From Dermatemys mawii (Eukaryota; Chordata; Testudines; Dermatemydidae), in the NCBI GenBank assembly GCA_007922305.1, contig ML677328.1, forward strand, positions 8,542,620-8,606,619: a DNA stretch of 64,000 nt, given 5' to 3'. The position numbers were made by a program, and so were the translations under genes. The notes under the pieces are model-generated. The model was not told the origin of the DNA. It searched no databases and saw nothing but the letters and a program-made list of their open reading frames with translations. Position 1 is the first letter of the stretch. The number at the start of each line of letters is the position of its first letter. Shown piece by piece: positions 24,092 to 35,340 of the stretch.

Positions 24092-25780
24092 TCAGAGATT
24101 GGAATATGTCCGGATCTCAGAGTCTCCAGTGCCCTCAGAGTTGCCGTTTCCTCCAAACCCCATTGGCGGAGGGCAATAAGGCATGTTATTAGGGGTTGAG
24201 TGCAGTGGATAAAGGTCCTGGGTTTGGCGGTTGTTCGGTGAAGACAGGGGGGCTGGAGGCAGCTGTGGGTGGTAATAACCAGATAGCTGATGATAGTGGC
24301 CCGGAGGGTACAGAGAGCCAGAAGGGGAAGGGTTTTGGGACAAATGATAAAGGGGGCGGAGTGTGCGGTGCTTCTCCTCCTGAATGGCAGCAATCCGCTG
24401 CATAGTCTCTAATTGAAGCTGCAGTAATAAGATCAGCTTATCATTGGTTTCCCACCGGTGAATCATGTTGTCCTGCTGCGCCTTCTCCCTCAACTTGCTC
24501 TTGTTCTCCCTCCAGCTCTGTGCAATTTGATTCTTCATTACAGCCTGTTGCATTACTTGCTGTACTATATCCTCTTTGCTCTTTTGTGGCCTCTTCCTCA
24601 GTCGCCTCAGCCTGTCAGCTGTTGATAACAGCGACGGCACAGGGCTCAAAGTCGATCCTACACAGAGAAAATGAAACATGTAACAGTGGCTCCCTTTTAA
24701 ACAGCAGACATGCCGATGATTCCCCCGAATTCCCCGTTTTCCTGTCCAACAGAGAGCACACAGACAACAACGGAGCCCCTGCCATGGTGAGTCCTCTCCA
24801 GATGCAGGGGGAATGATTGTTTCCCTGCCATGCTGTGCTATGGCTGGTGGGGGAGTGCAGGGAAGTGGAGGGAGCCCTACTCTGAACATTCTCTGTAGGT
24901 GCTCGTTCTGGAAGATATCTCGCTGCTGTGGGTGACCGAGGAAGAAAGGGAGGGCATTCTAATGAGATGTGGCTTCCGCCCAGGGCCATATGCAGCTTGC
25001 CTCTGTGCAGCAATGCTCCCCACACCCATCGTAACATAGTGGCGGGGACTAGTGACCGGGACTGGGGCCACGCTAGCTCTCCCGAGAAACCTGCGCAGGC
25101 GCATTGCAAGCGCTCTTATTGAGACCTTTGAAGAGATTACTGATGACGATTACCGCGATGTGATAGACTACATCAATTCACTATTCCACGTGTAGGCAAG
25201 CATCCCTTTCCACACTAAGCTGCCTGCCTTCCCAATAGAAAAGCAGCTTTACCTCCGCAATCTGCTGCTGCGCTGCTCCCTGCAACCACCGGACGCTGCG
25301 CCTGGCTGCTCTCCTCCTGGCTTGAGAAGAGTTCCTGGCTGCATGTGTCCTGGGACTCCTCCGTGCCCTGGGTTGCTGCTGCCTCCTCTTCCTCATCCTC
25401 CTCTTCACCCCGCTCTTCACTGGTGGGCTGGGAAGTGTCCATGGTGGTCGATGGAGTGACCGTAGGATCACCACCAAGTGCAGCTCCTTATAAAATCTGG
25501 AAGTCACCAGGGCTGCCACGGAGCAGCCGTTTGCCTCGCGGGCTTTGCGATACGCATTCCTAAGCTCCTTTACCTTAACACGGCACTGCACAGTGTCCCG
25601 CTCATGGCGTCTTTCCGCCAAGGCCCGTGATATCTGCCCATAGGTATCAAAATTCCTGCGGCTAGACCGCAGCTGAGACTGAACAGCCTCTTCCCCCCAA
25701 CAACTGATGAGGTCCAGCACCTCGCTATTGCTCCACGCTGGGGATTGCCTATTGCGAGGAGGCATGGCACGTGGAGTCAT
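24092..25780 (-). pseudogene. Harbinger Myb/SANT-like DNA-binding protein, two exons, frameshifted
   Basis: This is the accessory gene of the element. Myb-like partners of Harbinger transposases bind transposon ends and help import the transposase into the nucleus (family knowledge). Exon 1 runs 25,780-25,253, exon 2 runs 24,657-24,092, and the intron is 25,252-24,658. The donor is GAG|GTAAAG. The acceptor is a pyrimidine-rich stretch ending tgtag|GAT, and the phase matches across the junction. Residues 13-100 are a trihelix-type Myb/SANT domain with W16, W28, SSRRNFDTYGQISRAL and QCRVKVKELRNAYRKA, ending in RFYKEL. An acidic, Ser/Gln-rich linker follows. Exon 2 encodes a basic coiled-coil-like helix (RLRRLRKRPQKSKEDIV) and a Pro/Tyr-rich tail ending TYSNL. 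After RFYKEL (25,481) the frame slips by one, as expected from loss of 1, 4 or 7 bases. The ATG at 25,765 is an alternative start in the same frame. Confidence 0.85.
24658..25252 (-). other. Intron of the Harbinger Myb-like gene
   Basis: The 595-base intron has GT at 25,252-25,251 and AG at 24,659-24,658 on the minus strand. The acceptor is preceded by tttcattttctctgtg. Exon 1 ends in phase one (gga g) and exon 2 resumes with ga tcg, giving Gly-Ser and keeping the exon 2 frame. Long open frames on both strands inside the intron have no recognisable domain and are taken as chance. Confidence 0.75.
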
Positions 25781-25869
25781 GATCAAGTAGAATGACCACC
25801 TGCAAGGATTCCCTGAAAGCACACCATGCTTGGCTGGAGCAAACAGGAAGGGGATTTTCAAATTTGCCT

Positions 25870-25890
25870 GGAAATTTAAAGGGCGGGTCT
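25870..25890 (-). promoter_or_regulatory. Possible core promoter of the Myb-like gene
   Basis: Read on the minus strand, a GC box (acccgccc, 25,888-25,881) directly precedes a TATA-like tttaaattt (25,880-25,872), about 100 bases upstream of the ATG at 25,780. Spacing and orientation suit an RNA polymerase II core promoter. No other evidence is available. Confidence 0.35.
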
Positions 25891-25989
25891 GACATGTGGT
25901 CACCTAAGGACAGGACAAAAGAGTTTGCAAGTGATGATCAGAGTGGCTCGAACAGGAATTATGGGAAGGGCTGGAGGCCAATTAACGCG

Positions 25990-26186
25990 CAGTGGGCGTC
26001 CACATTCTCGCTGTAGCGCTACAGCAGCTCACTACAGCCCTTATTCCCCATGCGGAGGTGGATTACCAGGAGCGCTATAACTCCGCGGTTATAGCACTCT
26101 ACGTGCCTTGCCAGTGTGGATGGGTAGGAGGTTATAACGCTTCTGGCAGCTTTAGAGCGCTATAAAGTGCCAGTGTAACCAAGGCC
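25990..26186 (-). repeat. Right terminal and subterminal repeat region of Harbinger
   Basis: The region contains the terminal sequence plus short repeated motifs in both directions: gcgctata, gttataac and tgccagtgt. A near-palindrome gagcgctataac...ggttatagcactc lies at about 26,070-26,102. Such motifs are the expected binding sites for the Myb-like protein and the transposase (family knowledge). Confidence 0.7.
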
Positions 26187-26189
26187 TTA

Positions 26190-26993
26190 ATTTTTTCTAC
26201 CTTCACATTCAAAGATCAGAAATGTTATGAAACTTACTTTATGTCAATAAATCAGTCTTTCTTCAGCAGGCTGCTCTGACCAATTTTATCTGGATATTAA
26301 TTTAGCAGTATTTCTCTAAAGGAGATACTGATCAATGCGGTTTCTAAATGGGCTAAAGCCTACTATGGAAAAGTGCAGCTAGAAAGCGGTGACTGGTTAT
26401 GAGGTGAACTAACTTTAAACTAAAGCAGAAAAGTAGTTTAAGAAGAATACACAGGAAAGAATTCTATTTTAAAATTCTCCCTCGTTCATGAATAAGCTCA
26501 TACATCACTTGTCATCACACCTACAGTTATAAAGATTGAGTGGCACAGACAAGCTCATCTTCTTCTCTGCAGTAGATTGTGGATGAGGGGCAAATGTTGC
26601 ACACTGCAGGTTTATATATTTTTAATGATTCCTCTGGCCGTGTTGACACACGCCCTAGTCTTTAGTGCCTATAATGCAATACAACCACTATCTTAAAAGG
26701 AAAGATATCAAACATCAGGTAGAACAAATGTAGCCACCATGAAAGACTAACTATATATGTGACTTCACAGAAAAAAATCAACTGCTTCTTGGGGAGTGGA
26801 TGCGGGGGGGAGGGGGGGCAGAGGAGAGGAAGAAGATATGAAGTTATCAAAGAATAAGCAGACAAAACACACTTGAACAGTCAAATTTCCTCAGACTTCC
26901 TAGCACCTTGCATTACCTAATAAACTATACTATGAACTGGAGAGGAAGGAAGTTCGACTTCCATTATTCTCTTGCCATATACAGTATTTCTAA
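26190..26993. other. Unique sequence between Harbinger and the MITE
   Basis: AT-rich with a G-run near 26,800. It contains no continuation of the LINE found left of Harbinger, so the LINE does not simply flank both sides. Confidence 0.5.
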
Positions 26994-27296
26994 GGCCAGA
27001 TCTACACTACCCACCAGATTGGTGGGTAGTGATCAATATATTGGGGATCCATTTATTGTATTTAGTCTAGATGCAATAAATCGATCCCTGAACGATCTCC
27101 CCATCAACACCGGAACTTCACCACTGTGACAGGCGGCAGTGGAGTCAATGTGGGAGCAGCAGCGGTCGACTCACTGCCGTGAGGACACCAAGGTAAATTA
27201 ACCTAATATATGTCAATTTCAGATACGTTATTTGCATAGATTAAGTTGCTTATCTCAGGTCGACCGCCCCTGCCCTTCCCCAGTGTAGACATGGCT
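26994..27296. mobile_element. Harbinger-like MITE with TACACT terminal inverted repeats
   Basis: The left end is ggccagatctacactac and the right end, read inward, is agccatgtctacactgg: 17-bp inverted repeats with a few mismatches. TAA precedes the left end and GAA follows the right end, compatible with a decayed 3-bp duplication. The interior has a 9-bp hairpin (ctacccacc...ggtgggtag at 27,008-27,030) and no coding potential. The ends resemble the Harbinger terminus 0.8 kb away in the shared GGCC and TTACACTGG/CTACACTGG pattern. Confidence 0.65.
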
Positions 27297-30199
27297 GAAG
27301 TAATAGGCAGTCTTTTTGACAGATACTCTGAAGTGCCCTCCCCCCAACCCACAAACCCAGCATTTACAAAACCCTCAATATGGACTGATGGAACTATGCT
27401 TCTTTAAGCATTCATCTCAGAAAACTGCATTTCCCTGATAGTTTTCAATGAATGTATACCATACTATTGATGAATACATTTAAAAAAAAAAAAGTTTTGC
27501 TGCGCATTTAAATGAAATATCTAGAACTTTCACAAATGCCTGATCAAATGTTTTTATAAACATTTTTAATAAGTGATGGGACACATCCCATACCTGAAAG
27601 GGAAGTTCTTTCTACGGGTTAGAACAGGGGACTGGAAATCAGGATTCCTGAATTCCACTCCAGTGACTGGAACAGTAATTTACCTTATCTCTGCCTCTGT
27701 TCACTCATCTGTAAAATATAATAAGCACTTATACTACTACTTGCTTACTCCAGAAGCTCAACTGTGCTTCCTTTCACTCTGCCCTCTATTCTTGGAAACC
27801 CACTCTCTGTCCTGGTCCATTATATTTCTACTCTCCCCTTAAACTCACTTCTTCAGCAAGGCCTAGCAACTCCTAAGACTGCCACATCAAAAGTGCTGAT
27901 AAGACAGAATTTTCTTCTGAAAGGTGAAATTACAAAATCCAAACTGACCTTCTCAATTCCTTGCCAATATTCAATTCCAGCCTCAAACTGCTTTTGTCTA
28001 TTTAATCCATGATTCAGTAAAACACGCAAGTATTTGCTTAATCAAGGCCTTAGAGCTGTAAGCCTACTGAAGCATCTCCTCTTTCTTAGCTGTGGTGAGT
28101 ATAAATTCAATGTAGTGGAGGTCTATGGAACTTAGTATGTCAGACCAGTATCATCATTTAATCAATGAACCTATTAACTACTACTTCAAGTAAGGTCACA
28201 TCAGTCATGCATAAAAATTGAGGCCTTAATTCTGCAATTAGGTCTGAATAGACAGGCTCTTGTGTCCTCAGAGAGCCTTGCTGTTTGCAGAGAGGCACCA
28301 CCACAATGGTCTAAATGCAGGATCTGAGCCAAAGTATGCAAAGTTCACGGCAAGATGCTTTTGCCTTCTCAAAAGAGCGTGTGTTTAGTACACAGTGTAC
28401 CAATGGTAATCTACTTCTTGAGATTGAGATATAGCTTGTATTACAGTGACATCATAAACTAACATACCTTGTGGAGAATTAAAATAATATGTCATGATTT
28501 ACATTAAGTCTCTATTTATTTTGAAATGGAAATTTAACGACTCACAAAGACTTTGCCTACTTTTCTGCCTAAACTATCTGTTTTTCAATGAGATAACTTT
28601 CAGAGATACATTCTCTTGACATAAATGTGTAAATTCCATCAATGGTGTTGGGAATATGTACATCTTTTGGCCAAGTGCCTGCACTACTTAATTGTGTTGG
28701 AATAAGTGCACTGACCATAGAAAAGCTGAGGGAAACTACAAGTACGAACAAAAATGTACAATAGAATATTGTCATATATATACAATGGAGTGTTTCATGA
28801 GGTATGAGAACAAGGCGTTTTGTTAAATACATTTTGATCATCTGTCAGATATTCTGAAATGGAGGATTTGACAAAAAGGAAAAAAAAAACCACATGAAGA
28901 ACATGGGACTCTGCCATTAACTACCCCAATTCACGCTTTTGGATATCTGCATTAGGAAATCTGAAAGCTGTATCAATTTATACAGCCATCAAATCCCAGA
29001 GTGCTCTCTAAGTACAGCTTTGATGGGCATGAGTTACCAAACTAATATCATACTGCAGAATTTTCTGAGTTTCCCTGCCTTCATTCTGAACAATGAGCTC
29101 TTACACACACAGGCTGCCACGTGTATTAACCACCCCCAAAAGAATACAAGTTATTATATGCAGCATAATAAATGAGGCAGTCAAACCTAAGAATTGGTAG
29201 GTCTGTGCATCGATGCCTAAAAAATAATCAGGCAGACATCATAGTGGCATTATTTTTCATGTGATTGAGTACCCATAAAACAAAAGCACATAGCAGCTCT
29301 ATGCTCTATGGTCCAATCTTTTCTTTAGAATCCTTTTTATTTCAGCACCATCCCAAACCCACACCAATGAATTAGGGCTCCTCTGCAGCATACTTAAGGC
29401 AGTAAGCAGAGAAATTTATTTAAATACCATCAGTGGGGGAAATGTACTGGTTTACAAAATAAACTTGAAAGGAAGTCAGATTTTGTTAGTAATAGAAGAA
29501 GTTAATTCTGTGATTTGGTGTTACAAATGGCTGCGAACAAAACAAAGCATGAATAATCGCTAAAAAAAAAAATCTAGCTTGATCATGAAATGTATTCTAT
29601 GTACAAAACCGGTCTCTAGAAAGAAGAGTGGTACCCCTAATAGCACCTTCTGTGTATCAGGGATATGGAAATCAGATTGAGGGAATATTACAACGACAGG
29701 AATTGCTTCTAGTGGGATAAAATAAGCCCCAAATTGTTAAGTACTTAGGGGCAATATTTCCTATTCCAAACAACAGAGGACAGCCAAAACTAACACACTT
29801 GCCTCACTCGTTGTAGGTAAATGGCAACGGAGTATGCAATAGGATGTCATAATTCTATGCAACAGTCTCAATTGATATTTTCATTGAGGGAAGGACTGGA
29901 GTTTCTCTCAACTTGGAGAGTACCCCTGATCATTTATGTCACTTTTAGGCTCTGCCCTACAGGGCCTTCTCTCCTCCTGCCATAGTCTGAGCCAGATACT
30001 CAACAGGCATGAATTGGTAGTTTCACTGACTGTGCTGGACCCATGCTGTTTCATACCTGACTTCTTAAGGCTTGGTTCCCTTATTCACTCACAACTTCAG
30101 CCAGCATGTCCATGCTGATGATTTAAAAATCCAGCTCTCCAATCCCGAACTCTCGCCCTTTTTAGGCCATCATGTCAATGTTTCACCGTCACCACCAGG
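27297..30199. other. No gene recognised
   Basis: Apart from the SINE at 27,612, I see only AT-rich sequence with scattered short frames. Confidence 0.6.
27612..27735 (+). mobile_element. MIR-like SINE
   Basis: The sequence ggttagaacaggggactgga, then atcaggattcctgaattcca, then cctctgttcactcatctgta followed by aaat keeps the tRNA head to conserved-tail order. Confidence 0.6.
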
Positions 30200-30312
30200 G
30201 CTTTGAGTAAACCACTGGAAGATGAAACAACATATTAGGACTGATGCAGATTGGGCAGGCTTTCAAATTGATTTAGTTGTCCCTTTTGGCCTTAAAATCT
30301 ATGACTCCATCC
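30200..30312 (+). mobile_element. CR1-like 3' end fragment
   Basis: The sequence gtcccttttggccttaaaat followed by ctatgactcc at 30,280-30,310 resembles the CR1 subfamily ending tctatgaatc. Upstream sequence to about 30,200 is compatible but decayed. Confidence 0.55.
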
Positions 30313-30426
30313 CCTATTAGACACAGAAATCTGAAAAGCTCAGATTATGAAGGAAATTGTTTTGGCTAAACTTTGATAGAACAAATGGCTATTTTCACCT
30401 AAATCATTATTAAGTTTAAAATAAAG

Positions 30427-31172
30427 CAGTGGTTCCCCAACTGGGGTTTGTGAACCCCTGCTGGTTCGTTAAATGCTACAGGGTGTTCTCGGAAAAAAAA
30501 TCCCTAATGGCAGACAGAGCTTTTCCTAGGGACCTTGGTCTGCACAGAGCCAGCAGCCCAGAGCCCCTGGACTTCAAAGAGCTAAGCAGATCAAAGCAAG
30601 CATCTTTATCACACTGAGGAAATTTAAACTTCAAGACTCCTTATAAGAAATGGGAATCGAGGTAGATATTTTTTGCTGTTTTTAAAATTAAATAGGCAGC
30701 TGATATTGTTTTTAAAATTATTATGAAGAACAAGTTTAAGCTTTGTTGTAACATATGTTGTTTGCCTGGATTGCTCGAGACCTGAATGCTTATATAGGAG
30801 GAACTCTGAGTTGCTTTCTTAAATACCTTCATGCTGTTTCACATCTGATACTCCTTGATGAAACATAGAAGCCTTGTCTTATAACAGGCTTATTCAAAGT
30901 GATACAAGCTACGAAAGTGAGATCTTGGAAGAGTGTTGCCGTTTTCATGATGTAATAAAAATACCATAATGATAAATAATAATTAATCAGAAAGAATGTG
31001 TAATAAGCATGTCATAAAAACAAATTTTATATTATCAAGATCACTGCATTTATAACTTTTACTCAGGTAAAAGAGAAAATCCCTGGAAATATTCATTTTT
31101 AGGAGGAGGGTTCACAAGACTTGACATTTTAGTGAAAGGAGTTCACAGATTGTTAAAGTATGGGAACCACTG
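30427..31172. mobile_element. Non-autonomous hAT element, 746 bp, perfect 8-bp TSD
   Basis: Terminal inverted repeats cagtggttccc and gggaaccactg match over 11 bp. The target duplication aaataaag is identical at 30,419-30,426 and 31,173-31,180. Subterminal sequences (gggtttgtgaacccctgctg and gagttcacagattgttaaag) resemble Charlie-type elements. No transposase frame is present, so it was mobilised in trans. Confidence 0.88.
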
Positions 31173-32535
31173 AAATAAAGCAATAAACAGCCATTAATGT
31201 AAATATAGTGCTTACTCCTACTGCAATATGTCCATAACAAGTCTAGTCTTTCCCTTCCTCTGGATGGGATTCAAGTAATTTATTCTCTCCCCTTTTTAGC
31301 GATAGTGTACTTAATGGTATAATCATGGAGACATTCTTCTGCTCTGAAAGAATTTAATATAAGCCCTCTGTCCTAAATTACTACAGCTTCGGGATCTTTA
31401 TCATCTTTTGATTGCTTCAGCTAATAAGTGGCCCTAACATATTATTAATATGTATTAAACCCTCTAAATGATGTTTCAGCTGTATCGTAGTGTGACTGTA
31501 AAAGCATTCCCTCTGGTTTAAACTCTATCTGCCTTAAACCAGTCATCTCATTTTTCTCATCTTTAGGGAGCACTGCTCATTACATGCACCAGGTTTAGAA
31601 CTTGCAGCATTAATTTTCTGTGGACACATGAATAACCAGGGAACTGTTAACAACCAGGGAACAAAACAAAAGAAAAACAGATTACTTCTGTGCTTTATTA
31701 GACTATTATATTGATAAATATGATTTCTGAAATAGGCATTGTGCTTAATTTATTAATAAATGACATCTATATGTAGAGATAGTGTGTGTGTGTCAACAAT
31801 CCATGCAGAAATTTTTAAGTTATTTTTATCTGCTACAGAATTTGAAACGTCTAAAATATTTGTAAAACACTGAGTTTTTCTTTTCCAGAAAATACCCCTT
31901 TAAAATTTTAAAAAATTAATTTAGTTCCAGTATTAGCCAATGTCTAACGGGTATTGTGGTGAACACTAAGACACATACTCATCAGATGGGACATGACAGC
32001 ATCTAAAGAGAGCCCACCTTCCAGAATTATGCCCTTCCCAAAGATTGCCACTTCTGATAATTTGTCCTAATAAGGCACATGTACTTAAATATCTTGATGG
32101 CACATTAATATTGCATCTCTTGACACACCATGACAATGCTATCTGAAACTGTCATTGCATTGCACTGCATCAAGAAATCATTATTCTCTGATCTGAGAAG
32201 AATGAATTAAAATGTGAAGTTTTAATGTAATGCCATGATGATGTTTTGTGCATTCCAAAAATGATTATGTGATCTGGGAAAGTTCCAAACCATTTGTGGG
32301 ATGCAGAACTGCAATGAAGAACCAGACCCAGTTTGCCCTCTCAAGGCCACAGGGAAATGTAGAGGCCCTTAAGATACCAAGAATGTGGCCTAAGAGTATG
32401 GACCTTCTCAGTATTTCTCAGAATCAGGCCCATCTGCAAGTGACTTGACCTCAGGCTTCAAGCCAATCACAAACATTTAATGGCAAACTAAAGCTATCTG
32501 TAAATGTGCTCTATTTTCATCATTATTGCCTAAAC

Positions 32536-32773
32536 CAGTGGTTTTCAAACTGGGGTGCGCGCACCCCCGGGGGTGCACGAGCCCACTCCCTGGGGTGCGC
32601 AAGACCCCGGTGCCGCCGCCAAGCCCACGCAGGAGACCAGCGAACTCCTGGGCAGGCTATTTTAGTCTCGCCGAAATGCCGCGGCGCCATTTTGGCAGAC
32701 ATACCCCCCCGGGGCCGCCAGACTTTTCCCTCCGCGGAAAGGGGCCAAAGGGGGAAAAGTTTGAAGACCCCTT
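32536..32773. mobile_element. GC-rich non-autonomous hAT element, perfect 8-bp TSD
   Basis: The 238-bp insertion begins cagtggttttcaaactgggg and ends aagtttgaagacccctt. The inverted repeat is imperfect at the right tip. The duplication gcctaaac is identical at 32,528-32,535 and 32,774-32,781. The interior is far richer in G+C and CpG than the surrounding DNA, with gccgccgcc and ccccccggggccgcc. Confidence 0.88.
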
Positions 32774-33559
32774 GCCTAAACTATACTTTTTTATTAATAG
32801 CTTTCAGCTAAAGGTGCACAAAAACATGACTTCTTGCATCAAACAAGAGCTTAAATCTCATTAATAACCTTTTAAACTTTATGCTAAGTTATTAACTCAG
32901 AAAGTACTTTCAGAATGAGTATTAAAATGCTACAGAGTGAAGTTTAACTGATGCACAATCAGAATCTATTCTAATCCTACTGATGTGCATACAAAATTTG
33001 GAAAGACATTTTGATCAGAGTATTTTTCATGAGCTTTTTTCATAATACAGTGTTTTGTATTAATTTATACACAGTATTTGGGAAAATGAAAGTCAGGCTA
33101 TTATAAAGGTTTTCTGGTGCCTCTATGAATTATGAAACCTGAAAGGCATGATGATTTTACAGCCAGCAGAAGACAAGAGATACTGTTGTTATACTATAAT
33201 ACGTGGCTGTGGATATGTTATTCTTTATAAAATGTAGTAAAATGTGTGTTCAGGGTTCAAAACTGTTTCAAACACAAAATCCATTAGCACTGGTAAAAAT
33301 ACACTATTTCAGCAAGGGCAACAGATGAAGAAAAAAATCTATCTGACCTACAGGTATTTCTAGTCAGGGAGTGATGGTAGCAGAGGGAAGTGGGTGTGGC
33401 AGTGGGTGAAAAGTTGGCCCATATGCTGATTGAGAGGAAAGAAGGGAAAAGCAGATTTTGCTAATATTTTATTATTATTATTTTGATAATCTATGATCTG
33501 TAGTTTATTTTAAATAGATATAGAAGCGGGAAGCTGGTCATTTGATTAATGCCCTGGTC

Positions 33560-33640
33560 TAGATTGTACAAAATCTATGTACATTTCTCTCTGCCACAGA
33601 TTTCCTTTTGTGACCTTCGACAAATCATTTAGCAGCTCTG
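33560..33640 (+). mobile_element. MIR-like SINE fragment
   Basis: The segment ctctgccacagatttcc, ttgtgaccttcgacaaatca, tttagcagctctgg fits the MIR centre, and is followed directly by the palindromic element at 33,641. Confidence 0.45.
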
Positions 33641-33785
33641 GCCCCAATTCAGCAAAGCGTTTAAGTGCATGCTGAAGTCCAACTCTATTTAACATAGCAC
33701 TGATTCCAGACAACAGCAGTGGGACTTAAACACATGCTTGTAGTTAAACATATGCTTTAGTACTTTGCTGAATCAGTGCCTCGTT
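33641..33785. repeat. Palindromic 'ccaattcagcaaagc' element
   Basis: The start ggccccaattcagcaaagcg is mirrored by the end gtactttgctgaatcagtgc. Inner arms are ttaagtgcatgctgaagtcc and cacatgcttgtagttaaaca. A 145-bp imperfect palindrome, and MITE-like. Confidence 0.65.
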
Positions 33786-35089
33786 TCCTTGTGTACAAAA
33801 TATGGATTCTGCAACTTCCATCCTCAAAGGCTGCTGAGAGGCTAAATTTGTGTGCATGCGTAAAACTCATACTGTTTTGTCACATTTCGAATGTGACATA
33901 CAATATGTTGGAATGTGATCTTTTACATACAACTTGTCATATTAGAGCAAATCACTAGTTCATCTAACCAAGTCTATCCTGACTTGACAGTTGTCTACAC
34001 CTGAAATACAGTTAATGAGTTTGTGGTGCAGTAAGAAGAGATTGTGGGGGAGGGAAAGAAGAAAAGTGAAGGAAAAAATATTTAAAGAAAAATACAGTGT
34101 GTAAATAGACAGATAAGTGTATGTGTATAGATATATATATCAGTTAGATTACCTACATGTTTTAGGCTACTAACGAGCTAGATTTACTCCACCACCAATT
34201 AAAGAAAAGAAAGATTTGTCAACACTGTTTCCATTAAAAAAGAAAAAACAGTGCAAGAACACTCACAAAATTCCATTAACTTCAGGCATGCTGTTGAAAG
34301 GTAACACTTTGCAGCAGGAGACTACTGAAGAAAAACATAGGAGTTCAAGTGAGGTGTTTGCAGTTTCCTGAATATTGATTTAGTTTATTACTCCACGACT
34401 CTGAAATCTGTCTAGACAATTTTGCAGAAGGCTGTTACATCTGCCAAGACAATGGCCCACCTGTCTATTATGCCAGTTAAACGAACTTCAGAACCTTATT
34501 CATGAAAAATAAACAGCCATTCAGTTTTCTGACTACTAGCAAAATGTTCAGTTAGTGGCAAAAGAAAAAAACTATCTATCTTTAAATAAATGTATTACCT
34601 GTTTACTAGCATTAAAGAGACTCACATACTATGCATGCTCCTGTGACTATTCATGAAGTATTAGCTATGTTAATATAGTCAACTGATTAGCTATTAATAA
34701 AGATCAACTGAAGCAACAAAATTTGGGTATAAGTTTTGAATACTTCCAAGTTTCAATGTATTCCAGTCCTAGTTTCTGTTTTGAACATATCTCCTCTTGT
34801 TATGGAATACATGTGTTTAATTCCTTTCCATCATACCTGGAGCCTTTAAATGTTTAATTTTCACATTTTTCCTGCAATGGTTTTAAAAGCCACTGCAATT
34901 ATTTAAGTTTTTTGATCATGCACATTTTACTGTATTTATTAAATAACAAAACCGAAAAGGAAAAGTATATTAAGTTAAATTGGAAAATTTAATGTAATTG
35001 GTTCTGATTAAAGTACTACTAAATGGATCAATAACTGATGATAAAGCATACATGAAAAATAATTATAAATAATTTGGCATTTAGTTTGG

Positions 35090-35340
35090 TTGAAAAGTCT
35101 ACTAGGGTCAATGTTGGATCCAATTTTGTTTAACATTCCATCAGTGATTTCAAAGTAGTAGTAAAAGAGCTACATTGATTAAATCTGCAGATAATACAAA
35201 TCAATGGGAGTTGTAAACACTTATAAGGATATAAAGGAAAAAATAAATAGGCCTAGATCGATTAGTGAAGTGGATGGGAATTATACTAAGCCTAGAAAAA
35301 AACAAGCTAATATATTTGAGGGAAAATATTCTCATACATA
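35090..35340 (+). mobile_element. CR1-like LINE, reverse transcriptase fragment (left part)
   Basis: One frame reads LGSMLDPILFNIPSVIS, matching the LINE motif GSvLGPiLFNIfindl. After a frameshift comes TLIKSADNTN, the relic of tLiKFADDTK, so the catalytic FADD has become SADN. The fragment is cut at 35,340 by the LTR-like insertion and continues at 36,011. Confidence 0.7.

Larger units (their letters stand above)
22640..26186. mobile_element. PIF/Harbinger DNA transposon, left end missing
   Basis: The element contains a plus-strand HARBI1-like transposase gene and a convergent minus-strand Myb/SANT-like gene, the two-gene set typical of PIF/Harbinger transposons. The right end, read inward on the minus strand, starts ggccttggttacactggcac at 26,186. 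It is followed by TTA at 26,187-26,189, which fits the 3-bp target duplication of the superfamily. The last 200 bases repeat subterminal motifs: tgccagtgt at about 26,110 and 26,170, and gagcgctata at about 26,073 and 26,155. I found no counterpart of this terminus on the left, where the sequence passes through a CT-rich tandem repeat into a LINE. The copy is therefore left-truncated or rearranged. One stop and one frameshift mean it is probably no longer autonomous. Confidence 0.88.
31181..35089. other. No gene recognised outside the listed elements
   Basis: Unique AT-rich DNA surrounds the GC-rich hAT insertion and the palindromic element at 33,641. No coding signal is seen. Confidence 0.6.

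Noticed and set aside
24615..25109. Long minus-strand frame across the Myb-like gene intron
   Set aside because: It spans good splice sites, reads in another frame than exon 2 and has no recognisable domain.
26340..26402. Frame AVSKWAKAYYGKVQLESGDWL as a possible gene fragment
   Set aside because: Only about 20 residues, no family match and bounded by stops.
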